This document shows positions 26,980 through 35,711 of a stretch of 64,000 nt of DNA, piece after piece. This DNA comes from JAJDYQ01 sp942491945 (GTDB lineage Bacteria; Pseudomonadota; Gammaproteobacteria; JAJDYQ01). How positions within the stretch are numbered: position 1 is the stretch's first letter; every line of letters starts with the position of its first letter. Position numbers and translations under genes: made by a program. The notes below the pieces were generated by a model that saw only the letters and a program-made list of their open reading frames with translations, searched no databases and was not told the origin of the DNA. The stretch is from contig CALODD010000085.1 in assembly GCA_942491945.1 (NCBI GenBank), positions 5,831-69,830 of the forward strand, in the 5' to 3' direction.

Positions 26980-27801
26980 ATGGCTATTTACGCCATTGGT
27001 GATATCCAGGGCTGTTTCGATCAGCTACAACATTTACTCGATGTTATCGAATTTAATCCGAGTGAAGACCAACTCTGGTTTGTCGGCGACCTCGTTAATC
27101 GAGGCCCTAAAAACGTACAGACATTACGTTTTGTAAAAGATCTTGGTGACAACGCAATAAGCGTCCTGGGCAATCATGATTTACATCTACTGGCTATCGC
27201 CTATGGTCATCGTAAGATCCATCCAGAGAAAGATACCTATCAGGATATTGTTACCGCACCTGACTATGAAGAGTTGATTAACTGGTTACGACATCGGCCC
27301 ATTCTCCATCGCGACGATAACAACGGCTTCACTATGGTACATGCCGGTCTACCACCTCAATGGGACTTATCACGCGCTCAGCAATGCGCGAATGAAATAC
27401 AACAAGTACTACGTAGCGACATGATCGATAGCTTCCTGGCCAATATGTACGGTAATGAGCCTAACCTCTGGTCTGATACTTTAAGTGGCTGGGATCGTCT
27501 GCGATTTATTACCAACAGCTTCACACGGATACGCTACTGCGACAAAGAAGGTCGAGAAGATTTCATAAACAACCGCGAGCTCGGTACACAACCTGAATAT
27601 TTACTCCCCTGGTTTGATCTACCCAATCGGCAGAACAAAAATCTAAAGATCATATTTGGTCATTGGGCAGCACTTGGTCATCACTTACAGAAGAATATTT
27701 TCGCGTTGGACAGCGGCTGCGTCTGGGGCGGCAAACTCACTGCCATGAAGGTCTGTGATAAACCCAAATACTTTCAGGTGGGATGCCACAATGATGAATG
27801 A
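26980..27801 (+). CDS. apaH: Bis(5'-nucleosyl)-tetraphosphatase, symmetrical
   Basis: The 273-residue metallophosphatase splits Ap4A and can remove Np4 caps from RNA. Its metal site is spelled out by GDIQGC at 6-11, GDLVNRGP near 36, LGNHDLHLL near 62 and VHAGLPP near 119. The end overlaps the S4-domain gene by 11 bp. It closes the lptD-surA-pdxA-rsmA-apaG-apaH series. Confidence 0.97.
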   Translation: MAIYAIGDIQGCFDQLQHLLDVIEFNPSEDQLWFVGDLVNRGPKNVQTLRFVKDLGDNAISVLGNHDLHLLAIAYGHRKIHPEKDTYQDIVTAPDYEELINWLRHRPILHRDDNNGFTMVHAGLPPQWDLSRAQQCANEIQQVLRSDMIDSFLANMYGNEPNLWSDTLSGWDRLRFITNSFTRIRYCDKEGREDFINNRELGTQPEYLLPWFDLPNRQNKNLKIIFGHWAALGHHLQKNIFALDSGCVWGGKLTAMKVCDKPKYFQVGCHNDE

Positions 27802-28018
27802 AGAAACAATAGCTTTCTCGCTTGAAGGTCGTGAGTATGTCGAACTAAATAATTTATTAAAGCTAACTGGCTTATGTTCTAGCGGGGGTGAAGCCAAGGC
27901 ATTGATCGCGGATGGCATGGTGAGCGTTGATAGCGCTGTGGAATTACGTAAGCGATGTAAAATTCGTACCGGCCAGAAAGTTCAGTTTAACGACCACACT
28001 ATCCAAATATCAGACTAG
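27791..28018 (+). CDS. Small S4-domain RNA-binding protein (YbcJ-like)
   Basis: The product is 75 residues and is nearly all one S4 domain: EYVELNNLLKLTGLCSSGGE, then AKALIADGMVSVDSA and LRKRCKIRTGQ. It resembles E. coli YbcJ, whose RNA target is not clear. The longer frame from 27755 is rejected because ATG 27791 has GGTGGGA 7 bp upstream and matches YbcJ length. It overlaps apaH by 11 bp and meets the convergent CAP gene with a 4-bp overlap. Confidence 0.85.
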   Translation: MMNEETIAFSLEGREYVELNNLLKLTGLCSSGGEAKALIADGMVSVDSAVELRKRCKIRTGQKVQFNDHTIQISD

Positions 28019-29247
28019 AAATTTAATAGAATCTTTCGGCCATGAAAATCAATTGACGCATGACCGGGTTGTCCACTCGCCTTGATAATAAGCGTATGGT
28101 AATCATAAATATCGATGTCGAGGTTTAAGCCTTCAGAGTACGAAGACCGATATGAACCTTCACCATCCCTTGGGCCACTGGGTGGCACATAGACCGCAAT
28201 CTTCTTACCTGCTTCTAATTTAATCGGCGTGTGCTTACCTGACCAGATATAGGTCGGCATGGGCAATGACTGTGTTCTGAATTTCCAGCTCATTTGTTTG
28301 GGTAATCCAGCAATCTCATAAACTAACTCAACCCGATAAACCGTATTCCAATCAAGGCGCTGTAAAGGAAATAACACAAATTCATTCCATTGTATTTTTT
28401 CGTTTCTGTCATTCGATGTGGAGAGAAACATGGTTTCTTCTTCCTTTCGATTATCCCGCTGACGGAATATTTCGAAACGGGTAATGACGGGTCGTGCCAG
28501 AAAATAGGTCGCTGGATTAAACTGTATTGATACAGGGTAGCCTGTTACATCATAGTAAGGCACGGGATCAGGATCTTCTTCATAAAACCCGGGCGGTATG
28601 CCAATGGCATTTTTTGCAGGCCAGATAACATGATCCGGGTTTTTATTCTGGATAATAGAATCGGCCTTTTGTACAGCATCCGGCGCTACACGAAATCGTG
28701 TGTCTGGGCATACCGAATAAGTGTAGGGCCCCGGTCGGGTAAATGGTGCGCCATTACACATCTCAACTTTCGCAGTACTACCGAAATTGTAGGTATACGC
28801 ACTATATTCTGGGCTAACGCTGGCTCCAGCACCTGCTTCATCATATTCAAAACTTAAAAATGCCAGACGATGATAGATCGCGGACATTAAGCCGTCGACT
28901 GATTTCTGTGCTGATGTTGGATGCGAATGGTAGGAAACATTCTCACCTGTTTGGCGACTGAGATATCCTGTTCTTACAATACGATCTACATGTGATCGCC
29001 CTGTATAGCCTCGACGCCCTGATCGTTCTCCATGACCACCCACACGATTAGTATGCAAGTAATAGGAATGGTTTTGCGCTGCCTCCTGTAAGGACGAGTT
29101 GTAAGTAAATGGGATCATGCCCGCTTGCTTGCGAATCTGATTCAGGTAATTAAATGCCTGTTGAGCCTCAGTGCCATAAACAGCTGATAATGGTGATACT
29201 GATAACGTAAGAAGGAACGATATAACAGCAAGCGAGAATCTTTTCAT
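28015..29247 (-). CDS. Secreted CAP-domain (SCP/PR-1-like) protein
   Basis: A signal peptide ends near YGTEA (about 26). Residues about 30-170 form a CAP domain: FNYLNQIRKQAG, LQEAAQNHSYYLHTNRVGGH, then GENVSYH and MSAIYHRLAFLS. The C-terminal half (about 215-410) is beta-rich with conserved Pro/Trp and no family I recognise. CAP proteins in bacteria are extracellular or periplasmic and of mostly unknown action. The gene is 7 bp after folA on the same strand, so it may be cotranscribed with lgt-thyA-folA. Confidence 0.8.
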   Translation of the reverse strand: MKRFSLAVISFLLTLSVSPLSAVYGTEAQQAFNYLNQIRKQAGMIPFTYNSSLQEAAQNHSYYLHTNRVGGHGERSGRRGYTGRSHVDRIVRTGYLSRQTGENVSYHSHPTSAQKSVDGLMSAIYHRLAFLSFEYDEAGAGASVSPEYSAYTYNFGSTAKVEMCNGAPFTRPGPYTYSVCPDTRFRVAPDAVQKADSIIQNKNPDHVIWPAKNAIGIPPGFYEEDPDPVPYYDVTGYPVSIQFNPATYFLARPVITRFEIFRQRDNRKEEETMFLSTSNDRNEKIQWNEFVLFPLQRLDWNTVYRVELVYEIAGLPKQMSWKFRTQSLPMPTYIWSGKHTPIKLEAGKKIAVYVPPSGPRDGEGSYRSSYSEGLNLDIDIYDYHTLIIKASGQPGHASIDFHGRKILLNF

Positions 29248-29254
29248 CGACCCG

Positions 29255-29743
29255 TTATTTTCTTGAGTATTTCAGGAACGCATAAGAATGAATGTTCTTC
29301 TCATCCGGTTGATGCTCCTCAGTCGACACAAGCTTCCACTCAGAATCATCAAATTCTGGAAACCATGCATCCCCCTCGAATTCATCATCTACAGCTGTGA
29401 TGTATAAGTTTTTCACATCGTTCAGTGCCTGCGCATAGAGGTTGGCACCACCAATGATCATTACTTCTTCGACATCACCCGCGCAAGATAACGCTTCATC
29501 TACTGAATGCACGACATCCGCACCTTCAGCCACGTAATCCGTATTACGCGAAATCACGATATTCTGACGACCCGGTAATGGACGCCCAAGTGACTCCCAG
29601 GTTTTTCGCCCCATGACAATTGGCTTACCCATGGTCGTCGCTTTGAAATATTGCAAATCAGCGGGCAACTTCCATGGCAGTTGGTTATCACGACCGATGA
29701 GGCGGTTGCGATCCATCGCAACAATAATAGATAACTCGGGCAT
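29255..29743 (-). CDS. folA: Dihydrofolate reductase
   Basis: The 162-residue enzyme reduces dihydrofolate with NADPH, recycling the folate oxidised by ThyA. Visible are SIIVAMDRNRLIGRDNQLPW at the N-terminus, GRKTWESLGRPLPGR and the VMIIGGANLYAQAL segment. The ATG at 29743 gives the normal start; a longer frame from 29782 would begin inside thyA. It follows thyA with a 2-bp gap. Confidence 0.96.
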   Translation of the reverse strand: MPELSIIVAMDRNRLIGRDNQLPWKLPADLQYFKATTMGKPIVMGRKTWESLGRPLPGRQNIVISRNTDYVAEGADVVHSVDEALSCAGDVEEVMIIGGANLYAQALNDVKNLYITAVDDEFEGDAWFPEFDDSEWKLVSTEEHQPDEKNIHSYAFLKYSRK

Positions 29744-29745
29744 GG

Positions 29746-30579
29746 TTAGACCGCTATAGGTGCCCGAATCGCTTCGTGACACTGATAGTCCACCAACTCA
29801 AAATCATCAAACGTGAAATCAAAAATATTCTTCACATCTGGATTAACCTTCATGCTCGGTAGTGAATATGGTTCACGTGATAATTGCAGTTCCACCTGTT
29901 CGCTATGATTGGAATACAGATGTGCATCACCGAAAGTATGCACGAAGTCACCGACCTCAAGATCACAAACCTGAGCCAGCATCATCGTTAATAACGAATA
30001 GGACGCGATATTAAATGGCACGCCGAGAAAGATATCGGCACTACGTTGATATAACTGACAGGATAACTTGCCATCAGCGACATAGAACTGAAAGAAAGCA
30101 TGGCACGGAGCTAATGCCATCTTTCCCTGTCGAGCATTTTCATCAGGCTTAATAGACTCATCAGGAAGGTCGGCTACGTTCCAGGCACTGATAATGAGTC
30201 GGCGCGAATTAGGTGTCTTTTTAATTTGATCAACCAGTTCCGTAATCTGATCGATATGACGACCATCAGGCGTTGGCCAGTTGCGCCACTGATATCCATA
30301 AATAGGTCCCAGGCTACCATTCTCGTCTGCCCAGGCGTCCCAGATCTTCACGCCGTGCTCTTTCAGATAATCCAGCGTTGTCTCACCTTTCAGAAACCAG
30401 AGCAGTTCATGAATAATCGACTTCAGATGGCATTTTTTGGTCGTCACCAGAGGAAAGCCTTCCGATAAATCAAAGCGCATCTGATAACCGAATACGCTTT
30501 TGGTACCAGTCCCGGTACGATCCCCTTTTTGCGTGCCGTGATCGCGCACATGGCGCATTAAGTCGAGGTATTGTTTCAT
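29746..30579 (-). CDS. thyA: Thymidylate synthase
   Basis: The 277-residue enzyme makes dTMP from dUMP using methylene-tetrahydrofolate. The nucleophilic cysteine is in LAPCHAFFQFYV, and RTGTGTKSVFG, RRLIISAWN and GVPFNIASYSLLT are in place. It lies between lgt (42 bp upstream) and folA, as expected. Confidence 0.97.
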   Translation of the reverse strand: MKQYLDLMRHVRDHGTQKGDRTGTGTKSVFGYQMRFDLSEGFPLVTTKKCHLKSIIHELLWFLKGETTLDYLKEHGVKIWDAWADENGSLGPIYGYQWRNWPTPDGRHIDQITELVDQIKKTPNSRRLIISAWNVADLPDESIKPDENARQGKMALAPCHAFFQFYVADGKLSCQLYQRSADIFLGVPFNIASYSLLTMMLAQVCDLEVGDFVHTFGDAHLYSNHSEQVELQLSREPYSLPSMKVNPDVKNIFDFTFDDFELVDYQCHEAIRAPIAV

Positions 30580-30620
30580 TCGTTTTGTCGCAGAGTCACA
30601 GAGACACAGAAGGTCTCAAT

Positions 30621-31421
30621 TTATTCATTATGTTTTTTATACGCAAACCATAACATCCAGAGTCCAACCAAAACCATCGGCAGACTTAATAATTGCCCCA
30701 TGGTCATCCAGTCTGAGGCCACAAAGCCATTTGTACCCGTGTTGTAGTCTGGTTCCCGGACAAATTCTACCGCAAAGCGGAACACGCCATAACCCAGTAA
30801 AAATAGTGCTGAAACAGCCATGAGAGGACGCGGCTTTGAAGAATAAAACCAGAGGATCAGAAACAGAGCTAAACCTTCAAGCGTTGCCTGATACAGCTGA
30901 GAAGGGTGCCGCACAATACCATCCTGCATAGCTGGAAACACCATGCCCCAGGGCACCTCAGTCGCACGGCCAACCAGTTCCTGATTGATAAAATTACCGA
31001 TGCGTCCTGCGCCCAGACCAATGGGAACCAATGGCGCGACATAATCCATGATGGTGAAAAACTTCAGATTCTGCTGGCGTCCGTATAGCCACATCGCGAC
31101 CAGGACTCCCAGAAACCCGCCATGAAACGACATGCCGCCCTGCCAGATTTTGAAAATGGCAAACGGGTTACCCAGCAAAACGGGAAACTGATAAAACAGC
31201 ATATCGCCAACTCGCCCGCCGAGCACGACACCCAACATGCCATAGAACAGAATGTCATCGACCTGCTGCGGTGTTACCGGCGAACCCGGGAGTGACGCAC
31301 GCTTTCGTCCTAACCACCAGGCTGCGGCGAATCCGATCAAATACATCAACCCGTACCAGCGAATCGCAATTGGGCCACCCAGGTGCAATAGAATCGGATC
31401 AAAATCTGGATGGACGTACAT
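30621..31421 (-). CDS. lgt: Phosphatidylglycerol-prolipoprotein diacylglyceryl transferase
   Basis: The 266-residue inner-membrane enzyme adds diacylglycerol to the lipobox cysteine, the first step of lipoprotein maturation. Seven hydrophobic helices are visible, along with IRWYGLMYLIGF, HGGFLGV near 99 and the Lgt signature GRIGNFINQELVGR near 140. The lgt-thyA order is common. LspA, the next enzyme, is encoded at 7.3 kb. Confidence 0.97.
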   Translation of the reverse strand: MYVHPDFDPILLHLGGPIAIRWYGLMYLIGFAAAWWLGRKRASLPGSPVTPQQVDDILFYGMLGVVLGGRVGDMLFYQFPVLLGNPFAIFKIWQGGMSFHGGFLGVLVAMWLYGRQQNLKFFTIMDYVAPLVPIGLGAGRIGNFINQELVGRATEVPWGMVFPAMQDGIVRHPSQLYQATLEGLALFLILWFYSSKPRPLMAVSALFLLGYGVFRFAVEFVREPDYNTGTNGFVASDWMTMGQLLSLPMVLVGLWMLWFAYKKHNE

Positions 31422-31422
31422 A

Positions 31423-32079
31423 TCAGCTCACTTGTTCAGGATGCGGCATCTTATCAGAACCCTGGGGATGCTCCTTTAAATGGGCTCGGATATCGAGAAT
31501 AATTTTAATCACGATCAAAGCCACCAACCCGAGAAATGGTTGTTGCAGACTTTGCACCAGAAACCCGCCGGCAATCAGGGCAATATGTAATACCACAATC
31601 CGATGGTACGGCTGATTCATCACCTGCTTTACGGTAATTTTGCCGGCTTCATCGGACAACATAAAATTTAACGCCAATGATATAGCATGACTGACAAATA
31701 AGGCGACCAGCGCCCAGTAGAGCTGGTAGATTTCAATGACCTGCAATACAACCTCAACGGTCAGGTCATTACCAACCTGCAGGCCGGTCTCAGCTTCAGC
31801 AAACAACGCAAAAACGAAGACACCATGCCCGAAACAGAACATGCCGTAGTGAACACAGAAAAAAATGGCTAATGGCAGGCGCTTACCGATCCGTACATAC
31901 TTACCATCGGTATCCCCACCAGCCAGCAACATCTTCGGCACATTCAACACGCCAATCAGGATATTTTCCAGCCAGAACACCAACATCACCGCAAACACCG
32001 ACCACTGCCACCAGAACACACCAGCCAGAGGTAAAAGGTTTGCCAGGAATAAGAATATGACGGAAGGGGTAAGACGCAT
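31423..32079 (-). CDS. Integral membrane protein, DUF6498-like
   Basis: The 218-residue protein has about six hydrophobic helices. The N-terminal pattern, LFLANLLPLAGVFWWQWSVF followed by FWLENILIGVLNV, resembles DUF6498 membrane proteins as I recall them; the function is unknown. The tail is hydrophilic (HLKEHPQGSDKMPHPEQ). Its ATG shares one base with the Nudix stop at 32079, and its stop abuts lgt, so it belongs to the same transcription unit. Confidence 0.6.
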   Translation of the reverse strand: MRLTPSVIFLFLANLLPLAGVFWWQWSVFAVMLVFWLENILIGVLNVPKMLLAGGDTDGKYVRIGKRLPLAIFFCVHYGMFCFGHGVFVFALFAEAETGLQVGNDLTVEVVLQVIEIYQLYWALVALFVSHAISLALNFMLSDEAGKITVKQVMNQPYHRIVVLHIALIAGGFLVQSLQQPFLGLVALIVIKIILDIRAHLKEHPQGSDKMPHPEQVS

Positions 32080-32924
32080 TACTGGTGCAAGCCTGTCGCG
32101 AGCAAGTCGTAATCATCATCATCCGGCGTCAGTACACCGTGACGAATCAGAAAATCAATCACCACCAGATTACAGTTCAGCTTGAAATCAAATGTATCAC
32201 GCACGATCTCAGCGACATCTTGAATCGGTATCAACATAAACTCGTCGACTTCACCGTCAGTACAAACAGGCTGAAAATATTCTGGCAATTGAAGGTCGTA
32301 ACAATATAAAACTTCTGGCTTCACGCCTCGTTCGTTTTCATAACAACAACTGATCGCTCTAACCGCCTTTGCCTGATCTGCAAGCTCAGCAGACATGCCC
32401 GCCTCTTCCATACACTCCTTGCGTAAGTTCTCTGCTGAAGACACACCGTAGGGAAAGCCACCCGCCACCAACTGGTCCAGTTTGCCCGGCTCATAACCAC
32501 GATCACGCGCACGGCGACCGATCCACATCAGTATCTCATCGCCATCCATGACATAACCATTCAAGTGCTGACCAAAGGTGCGTGTTCCAAAATAAGACGC
32601 CACACCACGATCAATAAGAAATTCAGGTCGCTCACGATGTCCGGACGTGACGGGATAGATTTCGTGGTAATTATTGTTAATCACACCACGAGCAATCAGA
32701 TCACTCACCACCCGTTCAACAGCCTGTGTGCGCTGCTCGGCAGTCTCGAGTTGCTCATGTAAATTGAATCCAGCCTCATGGTATACAAACGTATCGTCAT
32801 ATTCTTTTAAGGTCGGAGCCAGGTCATCACGAATCCAGCCAACTCTAGCTTCGCCGACACATAAAGGCTCGAACTTGTCTCGCCGCATATCATTACAACG
32901 CTCGATTTTTTCCAGATAAGACAT
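32079..32924 (-). CDS. Nudix hydrolase with N-terminal DUF4743 domain
   Basis: The 281-residue protein has a DUF4743-type N-terminal region (about 1-125) and a Nudix domain (about 125-270). The Nudix box is present: GGFPYGVSS at 155-163 with ENLRKECMEEAGM after it. The same architecture is known from eukaryotic Tnr3-like and plant Nudix proteins that hydrolyse damaged thiamin diphosphate. A similar role here is inference. It is the first gene of the run toward lgt-thyA-folA. Confidence 0.82.
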   Translation of the reverse strand: MSYLEKIERCNDMRRDKFEPLCVGEARVGWIRDDLAPTLKEYDDTFVYHEAGFNLHEQLETAEQRTQAVERVVSDLIARGVINNNYHEIYPVTSGHRERPEFLIDRGVASYFGTRTFGQHLNGYVMDGDEILMWIGRRARDRGYEPGKLDQLVAGGFPYGVSSAENLRKECMEEAGMSAELADQAKAVRAISCCYENERGVKPEVLYCYDLQLPEYFQPVCTDGEVDEFMLIPIQDVAEIVRDTFDFKLNCNLVVIDFLIRHGVLTPDDDDYDLLATGLHQ

Positions 32925-32984
32925 GCCGTCTCCCGTCCGTAGGAGGCTACATTATGTCGAGATTAGATAAGGCTGCAAGCGGTC

Positions 32985-33569
32985 CTAATATTTAAAGTGA
33001 TTCAGGCCGTATGATTTTCCAAAGGGACGATGACTGCTGCCATAGGGTTGTACAGCCTGGTTAGGATAGCCTGAATGATACGGCTTATTAGGCGTATTAC
33101 CATATCGTAAATCAAAGCGATGATTATCACCCGTATGTGAATATTGAAGATTATATTGTGGTTGAGGGTAGACATACTGTGGTGTTGGGTAAGCTGGATA
33201 GTAGTAACGTGGTACTGTCACAATAGGCGGTACACTCTGAGATTCACTCGCCTGTCTCGCTTCAGCCTTTTCCTCCACGGCTTCTTGTCGTTCTCGCCGA
33301 GCTTCAATCAACTTATCGCGTTCTGCCTGCCATTTCTCACGCTGTTGATCAAAATATTCCATCTGTTTCATGATGGAATAATCCTGTGTCATGGCTGGGT
33401 CACTTGAAGGGATATCAGTTGTTATCCCGGTATCTTCTACTGCTTGCTCTTCAGGCGGTTTATCAGAAAAAAATATGCGCCCTTCGGTATCGGTCCATTT
33501 ATATACATTTCCGGCCATCACTAGCGCAGGAAATAATAGAGCCAACCCGAATAATTTAGAAACGTTCAT
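32985..33569 (-). CDS. DUF4124 domain-containing exported protein
   Basis: The N-terminus MNVSKLFGLALLFPALVMAG is a signal peptide. The DUF4124 motif follows at once: NVYKWTDTEGRIFFSDKPP. Next come a charged helix (about 70-115, QQREKWQAERDKLIEARRER) and a Tyr/Pro/His-rich C-terminus with repeated YPTPQYVYPQPQY-like segments. The start is uncertain: ATG 33569 gives a clean signal peptide (194 aa), ATG 33581 is also possible, and the open frame begins at 33635. Either choice overlaps the upstream gene. Confidence 0.75.
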   Translation of the reverse strand: MNVSKLFGLALLFPALVMAGNVYKWTDTEGRIFFSDKPPEEQAVEDTGITTDIPSSDPAMTQDYSIMKQMEYFDQQREKWQAERDKLIEARRERQEAVEEKAEARQASESQSVPPIVTVPRYYYPAYPTPQYVYPQPQYNLQYSHTGDNHRFDLRYGNTPNKPYHSGYPNQAVQPYGSSHRPFGKSYGLNHFKY

Positions 33570-34092
33570 ACTCCGACTCATTCGAATAGTCAGGTGCGGG
33601 CTGGTCCGCAGCAACGATTTGCCATTTACCATCATCCTGTCGACAGGCTGTACCTGTGGCCTCTTCTACCTTGCCATCAATAATGATTGATTGCGTAAAA
33701 TCTCGACAATACTGGCCTGTATCACGCTGCCAGGTTTTTACTGGGGTAATCGAACCCGCATGACCGGAATCAGGATTATTCCAGCTGGAGGGACGACCTG
33801 AAGGCTGATATTCGAGTGCTTCATGTGTGGTCTGAGAGTGGAACTGCTGATCTTTACAGTCGAGTGATTCACCATAGCGGTTTCCAGCATAGCCGCCTGC
33901 CACTGCACCTAATACCGTTGCTGCTTTCTTGCCACCACCTTTGCCGAAACGCGAACCTACAATACCGCCTAATAATGCGCCTACAACGGTACCAATGGCC
34001 TCTTTATTACCTTCGCAGTCTTCAGCCCGTACCGATGAACTAGACACGACAAATGCCACGATCAGGAAAAAGTGAGGTATGTATCTCATCAT
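33556..34092 (-). CDS. Glycine-zipper surface-antigen-like protein
   Basis: A signal peptide ends near VRA-ED (about 23). Residues about 33-75 form two glycine-zipper segments (GTVVGALLGGIVGSRFGKGG, then GAVAGGYAGNRYG), like the 17-kDa surface antigen and RT0821/Lpp0805 proteins. A C-terminal domain (about 115-165) contains CRDFTQSIIIDGKVEEATGT and ACRQDDGKWQIV, as in those families. It is probably periplasmic or outer-membrane associated. It overlaps the DUF4124 gene by 14 bp if that gene starts at 33569. Confidence 0.75.
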   Translation of the reverse strand: MMRYIPHFFLIVAFVVSSSSVRAEDCEGNKEAIGTVVGALLGGIVGSRFGKGGGKKAATVLGAVAGGYAGNRYGESLDCKDQQFHSQTTHEALEYQPSGRPSSWNNPDSGHAGSITPVKTWQRDTGQYCRDFTQSIIIDGKVEEATGTACRQDDGKWQIVAADQPAPDYSNESEYERF

Positions 34093-34202
34093 AAATATCT
34101 CCGGCCTATTTCCGTAATTCTAGACCATGTCACAATTATTAACCCAACAGTCAGATCAAAACGTGAGTATTTTCACGATTATCACTGCATAATAACCCGT
34201 CT

Positions 34203-35633
34203 ATGCTGAACACCAAGATTGTCATCAAAATTGCTCTACTGAGCCTTCTCCTCGGCCATATATCTATCGCTCAGGCCTACCTACCTCAAGGTGTCAGGGA
34301 TATCTTACGAAAAGAAAAAATACCCGGTGACAGTCTTTCAATATTAATCCAGCCAATAGATTCAAAAAAACCACTCATTGCTCACAATATTCATCAGGCG
34401 ATGAACCCGGCTTCGGTCATCAAGATCGTGACCACCTACGCTGCGCTGCATTTACTCGGGCCTGAATACACATGGAAAACAGAATTTTATATCGATGGAG
34501 ATCTACGGGGTAATACACTTTTTGGCGATCTTATTGTCAAAGGCTATGGCGACCCGTATCTGGTTGAAGAAACCCTGTTACCGATCCTTCGCTCCATGCG
34601 CAAGAAAGGGCTACGCCACATCACTGGGAAATTAATTATCGACAATAGTCACTTTGCGCCGATTGAACAAGATCCTGGCGAATTCGATAACAAACCACAC
34701 AGAGTTTATAACGCCAATCCCTCGGCCCTGATGACCAACTTTCAGGCGACACGTTTTACATTCACACCTGACACCGATACCGGACAGGTGAATATTGATA
34801 TGTGGCCAGAATCTCCAGACATACAAATCAATAACGAGATGCAATACGTCAAGGGCAAATGCCGTGGCTCATACCGCTGGCCACGCATGTGGTTTGACCG
34901 TGTTGGCGAAAAAGTGGTTGCTCGCTTCAAGGGTAAATATAGTTCTGCCTGTGGCCAGCATTATGTGCATCGTGCGGTCAGTCAGCCCGAGGCTTTGTTC
35001 TATGGCGCCTTCTACCCAACATGGCAGTTTCTCGATGGCAGTCTGAATAAAGGTTATGCCAGCGGCAAAGTGAGCAACACAGCTAAACTTTTCCACACAA
35101 CACACTCCCGGCCGTTAAGTGAAATCATTCGCCTGATCAACAAATTCAGTAATAACGTCATGACTAAACAGTTATTACTGACGATTGCATCAGAATCAAG
35201 GTCCACTCCAGCGACATTAGATCTAGGCCGAAAAGCCATCGATAGATGGCTAAGCTCACAGAAGATTGATACAAAAGACCTTTACATCGACAACGGTTCG
35301 GGTTTATCCAGGAATAGTCGTATCTCCGCAAAGACACTTGGTCAAATCATGCGACATCAATGGAACAGCCCCTGGATGCCTGAAATCGTAAGCTCCTATT
35401 CCATATTAGGCCGTGATGGCACCGGCAAGAAACGCCTTAAAAATAGCTCAATCAATGGCAATATGCATTTAAAAACCGGCCTGTTAGATCATGTTCGTTC
35501 AATCGCAGGCTTTTATCATGGTGATAATGGCAAGCGCTATATCATCATCGCATTACATAACCATGAGAATATACATAAACTCACTGGTACACGTATCCAG
35601 GATGAATTAATCAAGTGGATAGATAGCCGTTAG
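34203..35633 (+). CDS. dacB: D-alanyl-D-alanine carboxypeptidase/endopeptidase (PBP4 type)
   Basis: The 476-residue periplasmic penicillin-binding protein belongs to peptidase family S13. A signal peptide ends near AQA (about 26). The three active-site motifs are present: SVIK in MNPASVIKIVTT near 75, SNN in FSNNVMTKQ near 314, and KTG in LKTGLLDH near 423. It trims or cleaves peptidoglycan cross-links. It is divergent from the glycine-zipper gene. Confidence 0.93.
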   Translation: MLNTKIVIKIALLSLLLGHISIAQAYLPQGVRDILRKEKIPGDSLSILIQPIDSKKPLIAHNIHQAMNPASVIKIVTTYAALHLLGPEYTWKTEFYIDGDLRGNTLFGDLIVKGYGDPYLVEETLLPILRSMRKKGLRHITGKLIIDNSHFAPIEQDPGEFDNKPHRVYNANPSALMTNFQATRFTFTPDTDTGQVNIDMWPESPDIQINNEMQYVKGKCRGSYRWPRMWFDRVGEKVVARFKGKYSSACGQHYVHRAVSQPEALFYGAFYPTWQFLDGSLNKGYASGKVSNTAKLFHTTHSRPLSEIIRLINKFSNNVMTKQLLLTIASESRSTPATLDLGRKAIDRWLSSQKIDTKDLYIDNGSGLSRNSRISAKTLGQIMRHQWNSPWMPEIVSSYSILGRDGTGKKRLKNSSINGNMHLKTGLLDHVRSIAGFYHGDNGKRYIIIALHNHENIHKLTGTRIQDELIKWIDSR

Positions 35634-35711
35634 ATAGTTGATTTATCCGGAATTACCCCCATACTGCTTGTAGAATTTCACATAATAACGACATAACAAA
35701 GGGAGTTTTCA

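Noticed and set aside
34162..34177. Operator-like inverted repeat CGTGA/TCACG upstream of dacB
   Set aside because: A 5-bp arm with a 6-bp spacer is easily found by chance, and no promoter with correct spacing surrounds it.
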